Assembly: GCA_038245255.1 (NCBI GenBank)
Contig: JBBRSQ010000001.1
Location: 1-64,000 of the forward strand
DNA length: 64,000 nt
DNA from: UBA12465 sp038245255
GTDB lineage: Bacteria > Patescibacteriota > Patescibacteriia > Patescibacteriales > UBA12465
Reading direction: 5' to 3'
Below the pieces are notes generated by a model. The model did no database searches. It was given only the letters and a program-made list of their open reading frames with translations, and had not been told where the DNA came from. Shown in pieces: positions 1 through 8,529 of the stretch (position 1 is the first letter of the stretch; the number at the start of each line of letters is the position of its first letter). A program made the translations under genes and the position numbers.

Positions 1-300
1 ATATATATTTTTATTCAAGAATCGCTCGTAGTTACCAATATCCTGATCCGTTTCATCACCATCTTCAGTAACAAAAACTTCACCATGTTCAATTGGGTTC
101 ATTGTACCAGCGTCAACATTAATATAAGGGTCCATTTTTATTGCGCTAACATTATAACCACGCGCTTGTAAAATTTGACCAATCGAAGCAGTTGTCACGC
201 CTTTGCCCACACCAGACATAACTCCGCCGACGACAAAGATGTACTTTGTTGTCTCAGTCTTTTCTTTGAGACTGTTTTTTATTTTTTTAGGTAAAGGCAT
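1..300 (-). CDS. pyrG: CTP synthase, N-terminal part (cut by window edge)
   Basis: This is the first 100 codons of CTP synthase, which aminates UTP to CTP using glutamine and ATP. The ATG is at 300-298 and the reading frame runs off the window start. The synthetase-domain P-loop region is visible (VVGGVMSGVGKG, about residues 23-34), as are the family blocks KMDPYINVDAGTMNP and EHGEVFVTEDGDETDQDIG. The catalytic glutaminase half lies outside the window. A short N-terminal extension rich in lysine precedes the family core. The next gene to the right diverges, with its promoter between the two. Identification is certain; completeness cannot be judged. Confidence 0.96.
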   Translation of the reverse strand, partial: MPLPKKIKNSLKEKTETTKYIFVVGGVMSGVGKGVTTASIGQILQARGYNVSAIKMDPYINVDAGTMNPIEHGEVFVTEDGDETDQDIGNYERFLNKNIY

Positions 301-305
301 ATTAC

Positions 306-334
306 TTGACAGTTAAATATAATTATGATATAAA
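306..334 (+). promoter_or_regulatory. Sigma70-type promoter for the 112-aa gene
   Basis: TTGACA at 306-311 and TATAAA at 329-334 are separated by exactly 17 bases. The ATG follows at 387, giving an A-rich leader of about 45 nt without a Shine-Dalgarno match. Confidence 0.75.
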
Positions 335-386
335 ACAAACATCTTAGATAAAATTCTTTAACAAAAACAAAAAAAATTAGCGAAAA

Positions 387-725
387 ATGAGCGACGAAAA
401 ACTGTACTTAGTAGAATCAGACAATGGGAATGGCACAAGATTTATTCTCATTGAATTTAATGGAATAAATGGTTGTACACAACTATTTAAAACAAAAAAA
501 ACTGAAGAAATGGCCCAATTTCTTAATGAAGAATACGCGGCGGCGGTTCAGGAAAACATAATAATCTTTAATGAACTCCCCTGCAAAAATTGCAAAAAAC
601 GTAAAAAATGTTATTTGTATTCTATCATTGATGTAATTGACGTTAGCATCGCTGAGGAAATTTTCAACTTTGTTACCGATGAGCAATCAGATAACGTTGC
701 GGAATTTATGGAAAGAAACGATTAA
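387..725 (+). CDS. Hypothetical protein with CxxC-x5-C motif, 112 aa
   Basis: I do not recognise this family. The protein is small, soluble and acidic at both ends, with a basic cysteine cluster in the middle (PCKNCKKRKKC, about residues 65-75) that could bind a metal or sit close to nucleic acid. No signal peptide or membrane segment is present. It has its own consensus promoter at 306-334 and a strong terminator at 746-776, so it is a single-gene unit convergent with the S41 protease gene. Its promoter and terminator make it a believable real gene. The function is unknown. Confidence 0.7.
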   Translation: MSDEKLYLVESDNGNGTRFILIEFNGINGCTQLFKTKKTEEMAQFLNEEYAAAVQENIIIFNELPCKNCKKRKKCYLYSIIDVIDVSIAEEIFNFVTDEQSDNVAEFMERND

Positions 726-745
726 AGTTTCTATCCAAAAACCGC

Positions 746-776
746 AAAAAGGCAGACTTTTACAGCTGCCTTTTTT
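746..776. terminator. Bidirectional rho-independent terminator
   Basis: The stem GGCAG/CTGCC is flanked by A5 on the left and T6 on the right (746-755 pairs with 766-775, 10-nt loop). It serves both the 112-aa gene (+) and, read on the other strand, the region after the S41 protease gene (-). Confidence 0.8.
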
Positions 777-780
777 CTTT

Positions 781-2040
781 TTATTTTTTCTTCGGTTTCA
801 AAAGTTCTAAGGCCTTATTCATTTGGGGATCAATATTTTTATCAATATCGTTTTGTGTATATTTAATTTCAACATTTGGAGCGATTCCCTTTTCATTAAT
901 AAAATCACCGGCCGGAGTCAACCATTTTGCAATCGTAATTTTAATCGACGAGCCATCAGATAAGTCTTTAAGAGTTTGAACAGATCCCTTGCCATAGGTC
1001 TGCTCACCGACTAAAGTTGCTTTCTTATAATCTCTGAGCGCACCAGCTAAAATTTCGGAAGCGGAGGCACTGCCGCCATTGACAAGAACAATCGTTGGAA
1101 AATTCTTTAAACGTGCTCGTCCGTTAGACGGATATTCATTTCTCTTATTATCGCCAAACTGTTCGGCGACAACTGGCCCTGCCTCAATCCATTCGGATGC
1201 TAAAGCAACGGCAGTATCTAAGTAACCACCGGGGTCATTACGCAAATCAAGAATAATTCCCTTTGGCTTTTTTACTAGTATCTCATTGACCGCTGAATTA
1301 AAAAGACTAAGAGTGTCATCATTAAAATTTGTGACTTTTAAAACAAAAATTCCATCTGCTCTCATTTCTGTTTTTACACTTTTTACAAAAATTAAATCGC
1401 GTGTAACAACAATATCTTTTGGTTTATCACTTCCTCTAATGACCGTTAAAGTAACTTTTGTTCCCTTTTGGCCGCGAATAAGTTTAACGGCTTCGTCTAG
1501 CGTTAAGCCAATCGTAGTCTTTCCATCGATTGCGTAAACTTTGTCTCCAGCTCTTACTCCGGCTTTTTGAGCAGGCATGCCATCAAGAGGCGCAATTACA
1601 GTGATAACCTCATTTCTCATGCCGACTTCCGCCCCAATGCCCTCAAAAGTACCCGCTAAATCGTCGCTAAATTCTTTAGCGACTTTTGGATCCATAAAAA
1701 CGGTATAAGGATCACCAACTGATTCGGCTAATCCTTTTAGTGAACCATAGAAAAGCTCCTTATCTTTAACTTTAATTTTATCAACATAGTTTTGTTTTAA
1801 AGCGTCCCATACTTCCCAGTAAAGGTTAAAATCAAAACTTTCATCAGAAGAACTAGCGTCACCGTTTTTAGCCGCCTCAGAAAAAGCAATTGTCCTGGCC
1901 GAATTTCGTCCGGCTAACGCTTTATTATTTTGACCAGTAAAAAATCCACCCCAGAAAGTTGCCAGCAGAACTGCAACTAAAACAAATCCCGGAAGGATTT
2001 TTTTAAATTTTTCGTTTTTAAACTTTATATTTAGTTTCAT
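781..2040 (-). CDS. S41 family C-terminal processing peptidase (CtpA-like)
   Basis: This is a periplasmic or envelope serine protease that degrades or trims proteins from their C-termini. An N-terminal membrane anchor or signal lies at about residues 15-37. A PDZ domain at about 125-205 carries substrate binding (GTFEGIGAEVG, GVRAGDKVYAIDG). The S41 catalytic core follows, with the nucleophile serine in NGGSASASEILAG and the lysine base in GEQTYGKGSVQ. Length (419 aa) is normal for the family. It is the last gene of a minus-strand run starting at 7071, 9 nt after the tsaC-like gene, and ends at the bidirectional terminator at 746-776. Confidence 0.93.
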   Translation of the reverse strand: MKLNIKFKNEKFKKILPGFVLVAVLLATFWGGFFTGQNNKALAGRNSARTIAFSEAAKNGDASSSDESFDFNLYWEVWDALKQNYVDKIKVKDKELFYGSLKGLAESVGDPYTVFMDPKVAKEFSDDLAGTFEGIGAEVGMRNEVITVIAPLDGMPAQKAGVRAGDKVYAIDGKTTIGLTLDEAVKLIRGQKGTKVTLTVIRGSDKPKDIVVTRDLIFVKSVKTEMRADGIFVLKVTNFNDDTLSLFNSAVNEILVKKPKGIILDLRNDPGGYLDTAVALASEWIEAGPVVAEQFGDNKRNEYPSNGRARLKNFPTIVLVNGGSASASEILAGALRDYKKATLVGEQTYGKGSVQTLKDLSDGSSIKITIAKWLTPAGDFINEKGIAPNVEIKYTQNDIDKNIDPQMNKALELLKPKKK

Positions 2041-2049
2041 ATATTTATA

Positions 2050-2658
2050 TTATTTTCTAATTACTATCGGCTTGTCTTCGTTTAGTAAATTAACTAAACG
2101 CGATGGTTTTTGCTTAGGGGACGGGCCAGCGTCAATAATTAAGTCTGGTCGATTATTTTTTTTAGGAAAGTAAACATGAAGTCGGTGTAAATCAATAATA
2201 TCCTTTTTTCCACTTAAATTAAGACTTGTTGAAATAATGGGACAATCTACCTTCTCTAATATTTTAATTAAAAATTTGCTTTTAGGCAAACGGACTGCTA
2301 GACCCTCGACTCCTCGTGTTAATTCTTTAGGTAAATTATGGCGATTCTTTAAAATAACAGTTGTTGGAATAGCCGTTTTAGACCAATACATTTTTAAAAG
2401 TTTCTCCTGTTTTTTAGAAATGAAAACATAGCGTTTAGCCATGGCTAAATCACGCACAAGAATTAAAATTGGTTTTTTAGGATCTCGTTTTTTTAAATGA
2501 TAAATCTTTTTTATTGATCTGGTCTTATCAGCCAGACAACTTAAACCATAAATAGTATCAGTTGGTAAAACAACCACTTGCCCGATTTGCAAAGAACCGA
2601 CCACAAGATCAACGATGGCCGGTTTAATTCGAGTTGGTTTTATTTCTACATGTGTCAT
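2050..2658 (-). CDS. tsaC: L-threonylcarbamoyladenylate synthase (Sua5/YciO/YrdC)
   Basis: This enzyme makes threonylcarbamoyl-AMP from threonine, bicarbonate and ATP, the first step of the universal t6A37 tRNA modification. The YrdC fold is recognisable from VLPTDTIYGLSC (about residues 31-42), KKRDPKKPILILV and the C-terminal block PIISTSLNLSGKKD. At 202 aa it is the short YrdC-only form without the Sua5 domain. It lies between cvpA and the S41 protease. A TsaB-like partner of the same pathway is at 46869-47252; TsaD and TsaE are not in the window. The family is certain; the exact symbol is an inference. Confidence 0.88.
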   Translation of the reverse strand: MTHVEIKPTRIKPAIVDLVVGSLQIGQVVVLPTDTIYGLSCLADKTRSIKKIYHLKKRDPKKPILILVRDLAMAKRYVFISKKQEKLLKMYWSKTAIPTTVILKNRHNLPKELTRGVEGLAVRLPKSKFLIKILEKVDCPIISTSLNLSGKKDIIDLHRLHVYFPKKNNRPDLIIDAGPSPKQKPSRLVNLLNEDKPIVIRK

Positions 2659-2680
2659 GTTTTTAAATGTTTCAGAAGAA

Positions 2681-3196
2681 TTAAATAATCGACTTTAATA
2701 ACTTAAGTGCTTCGGGCAAAATAGGTAAAATTAGATTTACTATCTTAAGTAAAAATGGAGAAATAATTGAACCAGTTAGTTGATCGCCAAAAAAGTTTCC
2801 AATAACTGCATAGCGCGATGCAACAAATAAAATTAGGCCTAAACTTAAAGCTCCTTCAAAAAATCCTAAGCCAGCGCCGGCTAAATTATTAATATATTTA
2901 CTCCCGGGAATAAAGGCTAATAAATTAAATATTTTTTCAATTAATTTAAAGACTAGGTCCATTAAACTAGTCACGACTACAAATAAAATAATAAAAACTA
3001 TAACCTTTCCAATTGCTTCATGATTACTAAAAACCTTGGCAACTAAAGTAAAAGCACTTAAATAAAAATGACTAGCAATATATGCCCCAATGATTAAACC
3101 AATCACATGACCAAGTAATCTAATTAATCCTTTAAACAGACCATTTAAAGTATACGCAGCTAGAATTATAATTAAACTAATGTCGAAAATGGACAT
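2681..3196 (-). CDS. CvpA family membrane protein
   Basis: This is an integral membrane protein of 171 aa with four predicted hydrophobic helices (about residues 5-25, 30-50, 63-85 and 105-128). It starts with the typical CvpA pattern (FDISLIIILAAYTLNGLFKG). The family was named for colicin V production in E. coli; its general role is unsettled, with links to envelope homeostasis and division-associated processes. It follows metG by 5 nt in the same transcription unit. The assignment rests on topology and the N-terminal block. Confidence 0.82.
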   Translation of the reverse strand: MSIFDISLIIILAAYTLNGLFKGLIRLLGHVIGLIIGAYIASHFYLSAFTLVAKVFSNHEAIGKVIVFIILFVVVTSLMDLVFKLIEKIFNLLAFIPGSKYINNLAGAGLGFFEGALSLGLILFVASRYAVIGNFFGDQLTGSIISPFLLKIVNLILPILPEALKLLKSII

Positions 3197-3201
3197 ATAT
3201 T

Positions 3202-4650
3202 TTATGATAATAAACGAGGAAATAAAGACTCCTCTTTTTTAATTTGCGGATTCAAAAACTGGGCTTGTATTTTTTGGGCAGTTCCAGGAAGGAAAGGCTC
3301 AAGTAGATAAGCTAAATTTAGAATTGTTTGTGCTAAGGGACGTAAAACATTTTCAATCTCTGCTTTTTCTGCCATTTTCCAAGGCGCCTTTTGACTTAAA
3401 TTCTCATCGCATAGTTTTATTTGTTCCCAAATTGTTTGAAGAGCCTCATTAAAACGATAAGATTCGAAACTTTCAGTGAATTGTTTAACCACCGCGGAAA
3501 TTTCAGTATTCTCTAAATCTATTTTTAAATTAGTTGCAATCTCATTTTTTTCAAGTAGATTTGAAACTCTGGCAATAAGATTGCCAATTCCATTAGCTAA
3601 ATCTGAATTATAGCGTGTTCGAAATTTTTCTTCACTATAGTCGCCGTCTTCAAAGGGAGAAATTTCAGCGAGCAAATAATAACGAACTGCGTCAGTTCCA
3701 TATTTTTCCACTAAATCATAAGGATCAACGACGTTGCCTAAGCTTTTGCTCATTTTTTGACCATCAGAAGTTAGAAATCCAAAAACCAAAACTTGCTTTG
3801 AATTAGCAAGGCCGGCCGACATTAACATTGCTTGCCACATCGCCGCTTGCGGACGTAGATTATCTTTTCCACACACTTGAACACCGGGCCAATAATTCTT
3901 AAAATTATCAGTGGCCTCAGGCCAGCCTAAAGTCGAAATATAATTAACCAAAGCATCAAACCAAACATACATTACTTGGCTTTCATCGCCGGGCACGGAG
4001 ACTCCGTTAGGCATTTTTTCTTTCAATCTCGAAATACTAAAATCCTGAAGTCCAGAACCTACAAAAGAACTTATTTCTTTAAGTCGGCTAGCTGGAATAA
4101 CAAAGTTTGGATTATTCTTATAAAGTTCTAACAATTTATCCTGGTATTTTGAAAACCTAAAAAAATAATTTTCTTCATTAATAATTTCGAGCTCTTGATT
4201 CGGATGGAGGGGGCAACAGCCATTAACTAATTCCGAATCCGTTTTTTCCATCTCACAACCGACACAGTATTTCACGGCATAACTTTTCTTATAAATGTCG
4301 CCACTTGAATCGCAACGACGCCAAAATTCTTGCGCAGCCTTTTTATGATCTTCGTCAGTTGTTCTAATAAATTTATTATAGGAAAGATTAAGTTTTTCCT
4401 TTAAAGGCAAAAATTTTGCAGAATAAATATCGCAATATTCCTTAATACTAATACCCATTTCTTGAGCTTTTTGAAAAATCTTCAAACCGTGCTCGTCGGT
4501 TCCGGTATTAAAAAAAACAATAGCGCCTCTTTGCGCTTCAAAGCGGGCAATGACGTCCGCTTTAATAATTTCAGCAGCAAAACCGATGTGCGGCGCTGAA
4601 TTAATATATGGTAAAGTTGTTGTTATATAGTAGTATTTTTTTTCTGGCAT
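3202..4650 (-). CDS. metG: Methionine--tRNA ligase
   Basis: This class I aminoacyl-tRNA synthetase charges tRNA-Met. The HIGH-type motif is in YINSAPHIGFAAEI (about residues 15-28), and the zinc knuckle region has cysteines in YCVGCEMEKTDSELVNGCC, followed by PLHP. The KMSKS loop is SDGQKMSKSLGN (about residues 295-306). The 482-aa protein ends with the anticodon-binding helices and lacks the C-terminal EMAP-like tRNA-binding domain that long MetG proteins carry. It is 2 nt from rsmI, which indicates cotranscription. Confidence 0.96.
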   Translation of the reverse strand: MPEKKYYYITTTLPYINSAPHIGFAAEIIKADVIARFEAQRGAIVFFNTGTDEHGLKIFQKAQEMGISIKEYCDIYSAKFLPLKEKLNLSYNKFIRTTDEDHKKAAQEFWRRCDSSGDIYKKSYAVKYCVGCEMEKTDSELVNGCCPLHPNQELEIINEENYFFRFSKYQDKLLELYKNNPNFVIPASRLKEISSFVGSGLQDFSISRLKEKMPNGVSVPGDESQVMYVWFDALVNYISTLGWPEATDNFKNYWPGVQVCGKDNLRPQAAMWQAMLMSAGLANSKQVLVFGFLTSDGQKMSKSLGNVVDPYDLVEKYGTDAVRYYLLAEISPFEDGDYSEEKFRTRYNSDLANGIGNLIARVSNLLEKNEIATNLKIDLENTEISAVVKQFTESFESYRFNEALQTIWEQIKLCDENLSQKAPWKMAEKAEIENVLRPLAQTILNLAYLLEPFLPGTAQKIQAQFLNPQIKKEESLFPRLLS

Positions 4651-4652
4651 AT

Positions 4653-5339
4653 TTATAATTTTTTTATCAAAACCACAAATTCTCCTTTTAAATTTGTCGG
4701 CTTCAGTTTAATTTCACTTAAAACACTTTTTGCACTACCAACATAAAATGATTCAAACATTTTAGTAAGTTCACGGGCTACCATAACGCTCAATTCGGTT
4801 TCCCCGCGGACAATTTCTAATTCTTCAAGTAACTTAACGATTCGATGTTTAGATTCATAAAGAACAACTGGATAATTGCTACTTAAAATTTCTTTTAACA
4901 TAGTTTGTCTCCCTTTTTTATTCGGTAAAAAACCTAAAAAAAGAAATCGATCGAAGCCGACGCCACTAATTGAAATCGCCGCTCCGAGAGCCGAAACCCC
5001 AGGGACACTTTCAATTAAAACTTTATCCCCGAACTCTGCCCGAACGAGCGAAACAAGCTTCCCTCCTGGATCCGATATCCCGGGAGTGCCCGCATCGGTA
5101 ACGAGTGCTAAATTTTTACCTTCGCGCAGCAATGTAATAATCTTATCAGTTTTCAATTCGCCTGAATGCTGATGGTAAGAAATAGTCGGAGTTTTTACGT
5201 CATAATGATTTAATAATTTCTGCGTAACACGTGTGTCTTCGCATAAAATAGCGTCGGATTCCTTCAAAGTTCTTAAAGCCCGGAAAGTTAAATCCTCAAG
5301 ATTTCCAATTGGAGTAGCGACAATGCGTAATATACTCAT
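4653..5339 (-). CDS. rsmI: 16S rRNA (cytidine-1402-2'-O)-methyltransferase
   Basis: RsmI methylates the ribose of C1402 in the ribosomal P site using SAM. The tetrapyrrole-methylase fold is clear: IVATPIGNLEDLTFRALRTL at the N-terminus, then CEDTRVTQKLLNHY, ALVTDAGTPGISDPG and VPGVSALGAAISISG. I chose the ATG at 5339 because the protein then begins immediately before the conserved strand. The upstream in-frame ATG at 5375 would overlap the preceding gene, which stops at 5344. The resulting 228 aa fits a family version without the C-terminal extension. Confidence 0.95.
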   Translation of the reverse strand: MSILRIVATPIGNLEDLTFRALRTLKESDAILCEDTRVTQKLLNHYDVKTPTISYHQHSGELKTDKIITLLREGKNLALVTDAGTPGISDPGGKLVSLVRAEFGDKVLIESVPGVSALGAAISISGVGFDRFLFLGFLPNKKGRQTMLKEILSSNYPVVLYESKHRIVKLLEELEIVRGETELSVMVARELTKMFESFYVGSAKSVLSEIKLKPTNLKGEFVVLIKKL

Positions 5340-5343
5340 ATAA

Positions 5344-7071
5344 TTATTCCATGTTTTCTCTGCGTTCACGGACATATTTAGTCCAATCTTCAGCGATTTC
5401 GACTAAAATCTTAAATGGTGCCTCAAGAATGAAATCAAAAATAAATATAAATACATTAATCTTTGAAACATTGTTTGATAACCACTTGCCAACTAAAATT
5501 ATCGGCATGTAAAACAAATCGATAATAAAAGTAAACAAATTCTCTCTTTTTTCGACAATTAAAAGGTCTTTAACGCCTTTGGTAACAATGATGCTAAAAA
5601 AGCTAACAAAGGCCAAGAAGAATAAGAATATCGTTATACTAACCCAATTAAAGTTAATAATTAGTAAAAGTTTAATAATTAAATAAATTGAAACTGTAAA
5701 GGAAGCCGCATAAATTAAACTAAATATCGCGCTAATAAAGCCTTTACGCCCAACTGGCTTGCGTAAAGTAATCGGTTGTTTTTTTTCATTTCCAACAAAA
5801 GCAATTTCCTTAATTCCATTTATAATTTTGTCGGTATTATCCTCCTGTGGAGTTCTGGTTAAAAGAACGATAAAAAATAGAAGAACGGCTGGAAAAGAGA
5901 TATTAATTCCTAGTGCGAATATATTTAAAGGCTCATGAAACCAATTAATGGCCGGAAGCTCAATTGCAATTGCAAAAATAGATTTCGTTAAAAAAATATA
6001 AATAATGCTTCGAATGGCGGCGCGCCATAGTTTTCCTTTGGCCTTTTTATATTTTAAATTACATATTTTTCTAACACTAGCAATAAAATTCTTTTCGCTT
6101 TTCTGAAGCTCACCATAAACTTTCGTCGGATCACTCTCAATTGTTTCCGCTAAGACTGTGAAATAAAGCGCATAAACCTGTACTAGTTTATCAAGTTGGC
6201 GCGTTAAAGGATGATTCAGCTGTACTTTAACTATAGCATTAAGTTCGTGCATCTTTGCGGCAATCGCTTTTATTTTTTTATCATCATCAGCGTCTAAAAC
6301 ATCTTTATCACGTAAATCAATCCAATCGCTATTATAATATTTAAATAAGACAAAACCGAGCATGTCTTCGTCTAGTTTTAAATAGGTTCGACCAATACTC
6401 AAATAAATTTGAATATCCAAATCATCGCCATAAGGCAAATCAGCTGGCAATTTAATATCTCTAACTAGGGTATCAAAAAGGTTATTTACAATTATCTGTT
6501 TAACGCGGTTAGGCGCAAGATTCTCTTCAATTTCGCAAGCTGCTAAAGTTAAAAGCCAAGTGACTAAATGATTTTTTTCATTAATTAAATCTTTCGCCCT
6601 ATTAATATCAGTCTTCAGACTGAGTGAGGCATTAATTTTCAAAACCATCTGATCCTTCAGGCGAATGTATTTTTCCAGTAAAACTGCAATTTCCCGTAGC
6701 TTTGTTTCTGGTATTTTATTGTTCGGCAAATAACTAGCTCTAATAAGCTCAACCAGCAAGTGGTTGGCGATACCAACACTGTCAGTTTCTCTAACGACGC
6801 CTTCAATCATTACCTGCCGACGCAGAATCCGAGCTATCGCATTTTTACGAAGCAGATGTTCTTCTTCATAGTCAACAGCATTACGAACCTTTTCATAAAA
6901 AAAAGCCACCCGTGAAATTATCGTCGAAACTTTAATTTTCGTGATATCATCAAAGAGTTGTTCTTTAATATTTTGTTCGCTGTAGATTACTTGAAAAAGT
7001 TTTTTTGTGTTCTCATTAATCTCCACCGGTTGCAAATCTTCGGCTCTTTTAATTAGATTTGGGCTAACCAT
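5344..7071 (-). CDS. Unknown large protein with C-terminal membrane domain, 575 aa
   Basis: I do not recognise a named family. The N-terminal 340 residues are predicted helical and soluble. The C-terminal part carries about four hydrophobic stretches (near residues 350-375, 385-408, 455-480 and 485-505) with basic loops. The last 40 residues look amphipathic. It is the first gene of the run orf575-rsmI-metG-cvpA-tsaC-S41 protease and is transcribed divergently from secE, with face-to-face promoters at 7103-7171. It is probably an inner-membrane protein conserved among CPR; no catalytic motif is visible. Confidence 0.75.
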   Translation of the reverse strand: MVSPNLIKRAEDLQPVEINENTKKLFQVIYSEQNIKEQLFDDITKIKVSTIISRVAFFYEKVRNAVDYEEEHLLRKNAIARILRRQVMIEGVVRETDSVGIANHLLVELIRASYLPNNKIPETKLREIAVLLEKYIRLKDQMVLKINASLSLKTDINRAKDLINEKNHLVTWLLTLAACEIEENLAPNRVKQIIVNNLFDTLVRDIKLPADLPYGDDLDIQIYLSIGRTYLKLDEDMLGFVLFKYYNSDWIDLRDKDVLDADDDKKIKAIAAKMHELNAIVKVQLNHPLTRQLDKLVQVYALYFTVLAETIESDPTKVYGELQKSEKNFIASVRKICNLKYKKAKGKLWRAAIRSIIYIFLTKSIFAIAIELPAINWFHEPLNIFALGINISFPAVLLFFIVLLTRTPQEDNTDKIINGIKEIAFVGNEKKQPITLRKPVGRKGFISAIFSLIYAASFTVSIYLIIKLLLIINFNWVSITIFLFFLAFVSFFSIIVTKGVKDLLIVEKRENLFTFIIDLFYMPIILVGKWLSNNVSKINVFIFIFDFILEAPFKILVEIAEDWTKYVRERRENME

Positions 7072-7102
7072 ATAAAAAATCTGCTAATTTCTTAACAATA
7101 TT

Positions 7103-7131
7103 ATTGTATCGTGTTTATGGTCAAAAGGCAA
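7103..7131 (-). promoter_or_regulatory. Promoter for the 7071-781 run
   Basis: On the minus strand TTGCCT (7131-7126) and TACAAT (7108-7103) are 17 bases apart, 32 bases before the ATG at 7071. It faces away from the secE promoter, only 12 bases separating the two -35 boxes. Confidence 0.55.
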
Positions 7132-7142
7132 CTGACTAGAAC

Positions 7143-7171
7143 TTGACATCTTGCTCCTTATTTTGTATTAT
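7143..7171 (+). promoter_or_regulatory. Promoter of the secE-nusG-rplK-rplA operon
   Basis: A full-consensus TTGACA (7143-7148) and TATTAT (7166-7171) are separated by 17 bases. The expected transcription start is near 7178, about 50 nt before the secE ATG. Confidence 0.85.
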
Positions 7172-7188
7172 TATTATAGTTAAATGAG

Positions 7189-7209
7189 ATGACCGACGAG
7201 GTCATTTTT
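7189..7209 (+). promoter_or_regulatory. Leader hairpin with U-run before secE
   Basis: ATGACC (7189-7194) pairs with GGTCAT (7200-7205) around a 5-nt loop and is followed by T5. It lies between the predicted transcription start and the secE ATG. No upstream plus-strand gene needs a terminator here, so it may be an attenuator or a stability element. Confidence 0.5.
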
Positions 7210-7226
7210 AAATACCAATCAAGAAT

Positions 7227-7412
7227 ATGAACAAATTAAGTAATTACATTAGAGAGTCGATTATCGAGATGAAAAAAGTCACCTGGCCGACTCAAAAAGA
7301 AACTCGAAACTATACTATTTTAGTAATCGGAATCAGTATTGGCGTCGCTTTATTCTTAGGCCTTTTAGATTTTATCTTCACGACTGCCTTTCAATATTTT
7401 CTTACTAGATAA
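7227..7412 (+). CDS. secE: Preprotein translocase subunit SecE
   Basis: SecE is the small essential clamp subunit of the SecYEG protein-conducting channel. At 61 aa it is the short single-helix form: an amphipathic N-terminal segment with the family signature EMKKVTWPTQKETRNYT, then one membrane helix (about residues 32-54). It is the first gene of the classical secE-nusG-rplK-rplA operon, preceded by a consensus promoter and a small leader hairpin. No tRNA-Trp gene is found upstream. Confidence 0.95.
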   Translation: MNKLSNYIRESIIEMKKVTWPTQKETRNYTILVIGISIGVALFLGLLDFIFTTAFQYFLTR

Positions 7413-7456
7413 TAAAAAATTAATCGTTCTTAAATTCACAAATTTATTACAAATTT

Positions 7457-8002
7457 ATGGCCAAGCAATTATTAAATCAAGGCCGACGTTGGTACGTTAT
7501 CCACACTTATTCTGGATACGAAGAGAATGTCGCACAAAACCTAAAACAGAGAGTAGAATCTCTGGATATGGAAGACAAAATTTTTAACATTCTGATTCCA
7601 ACTGAAAAGAAAATTAAAATCAAAAATGGCAAACGTAAAGTAGTTGAAGAAAAAATCTTTCCGGGCTATATTCTCGTAGAAATGATGGTTACTGATGAGT
7701 CCTGGTATATTGTAAGAAACACCCCTAATGTTACGGGTTTTATTGGAACAGGCACTATCCCGACGCCAATTGGCGAGGCCGAAGTTAAAGCCTTGCAAAA
7801 AAGAATGGGCGTTGAGGATCCGAAGTTCCAAATCGATGTCGTTATTGGTAGTCCCGTCCGCATTAATGAAGGTCCATTTAAAAACATGGAAGGTAAAGTT
7901 ACTTCAGTTGATGAAGCTAAGGGCAAGGTTAAGGTTTCTGTTTCCCTTTTCGGTCGAGAAACACCAGTCGAATTAGATTTTCTCCAAATTAAAAAAGTTT
8001 AA
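7457..8002 (+). CDS. nusG: Transcription termination/antitermination protein NusG
   Basis: NusG binds the RNA polymerase clamp and couples transcription to translation. The N-terminal NGN domain is shown by RRWYVIHTYSGYEENVAQNL and EEKIFPGYILVEM. The C-terminal KOW domain is shown by GSPVRINEGPFKNMEGKV, near residues 125-145. At 181 aa it is the standard length. It lies 44 nt after secE and 41 nt before rplK in a conserved order. Confidence 0.97.
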   Translation: MAKQLLNQGRRWYVIHTYSGYEENVAQNLKQRVESLDMEDKIFNILIPTEKKIKIKNGKRKVVEEKIFPGYILVEMMVTDESWYIVRNTPNVTGFIGTGTIPTPIGEAEVKALQKRMGVEDPKFQIDVVIGSPVRINEGPFKNMEGKVTSVDEAKGKVKVSVSLFGRETPVELDFLQIKKV

Positions 8003-8043
8003 CAAATAGCGAACGATGCTTCTGCGCTCGCACAAATTATTAT

Positions 8044-8466
8044 ATGGCAAAAAAAATAAAGACAAAAATTAAATTGCAAATCGCTGGCGGCCAAGCTAAC
8101 CCAGCTCCTCCAGTCGGTCCAGCTTTAGGACAGCACGGCCTTAATATTGCTGAATTCTGTAAGAGTTTCAATGATAAAACTAAGGACAAAATGGGTGATA
8201 TTATTCCTGTTGAAATCACTGTTTATGAAGACAGAACTTATGATTTTATCCTTAAAACTTCCCCTGCTTCAGAATTGATTAAAAAAGCGGCCGGAATTAA
8301 AAAAGGATCAGGTAAGCCTCTAACCGAAAAAGTCGGTTCAATTACTAAAGCCCAGCTAGAAGAAATCGCAAAAACTAAAATGCCTGATTTAAGCGCTAAT
8401 GACCTCGAAGCTGCTAAAAGCATCATTGCGGGCACGGCTCGACAAATGGGTGTTGATATTAAATAA
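8044..8466 (+). CDS. rplK: 50S ribosomal protein L11
   Basis: L11 forms the base of the ribosomal GTPase-associated centre. The hallmark proline-rich N-terminal block (GGQANPAPPVGPALGQHG, about residues 15-32) and the C-terminal rRNA-binding domain (IAGTARQMGVDIK at the end) are intact. At 140 aa it is full length. The 5' spacer after nusG (8003-8043) has no strong hairpin. Confidence 0.97.
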   Translation: MAKKIKTKIKLQIAGGQANPAPPVGPALGQHGLNIAEFCKSFNDKTKDKMGDIIPVEITVYEDRTYDFILKTSPASELIKKAAGIKKGSGKPLTEKVGSITKAQLEEIAKTKMPDLSANDLEAAKSIIAGTARQMGVDIK

Positions 8467-8529
8467 TAAAATAATTGTGGGAGTTGGCTCTGCTTAAGCA
8501 GTCAGCGAACGTTAAACCACGACAACATT

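Noticed and set aside
1286..1537. Plus-strand frame of 83 codons inside the S41 protease gene, and many similar frames opposite real genes
   Set aside because: They are shadows of well-supported genes on the other strand, without promoters or recognisable protein features.
4653..5375. Longer rsmI start at 5375
   Set aside because: It would overlap the end of the upstream gene and add 12 residues before the conserved N-terminal strand; the ATG at 5339 fits better.
7072..7226. tRNA-Trp gene upstream of secE, as in many bacteria
   Set aside because: No cloverleaf can be drawn in this 155-base gap; it is filled by two divergent promoters and a short hairpin.
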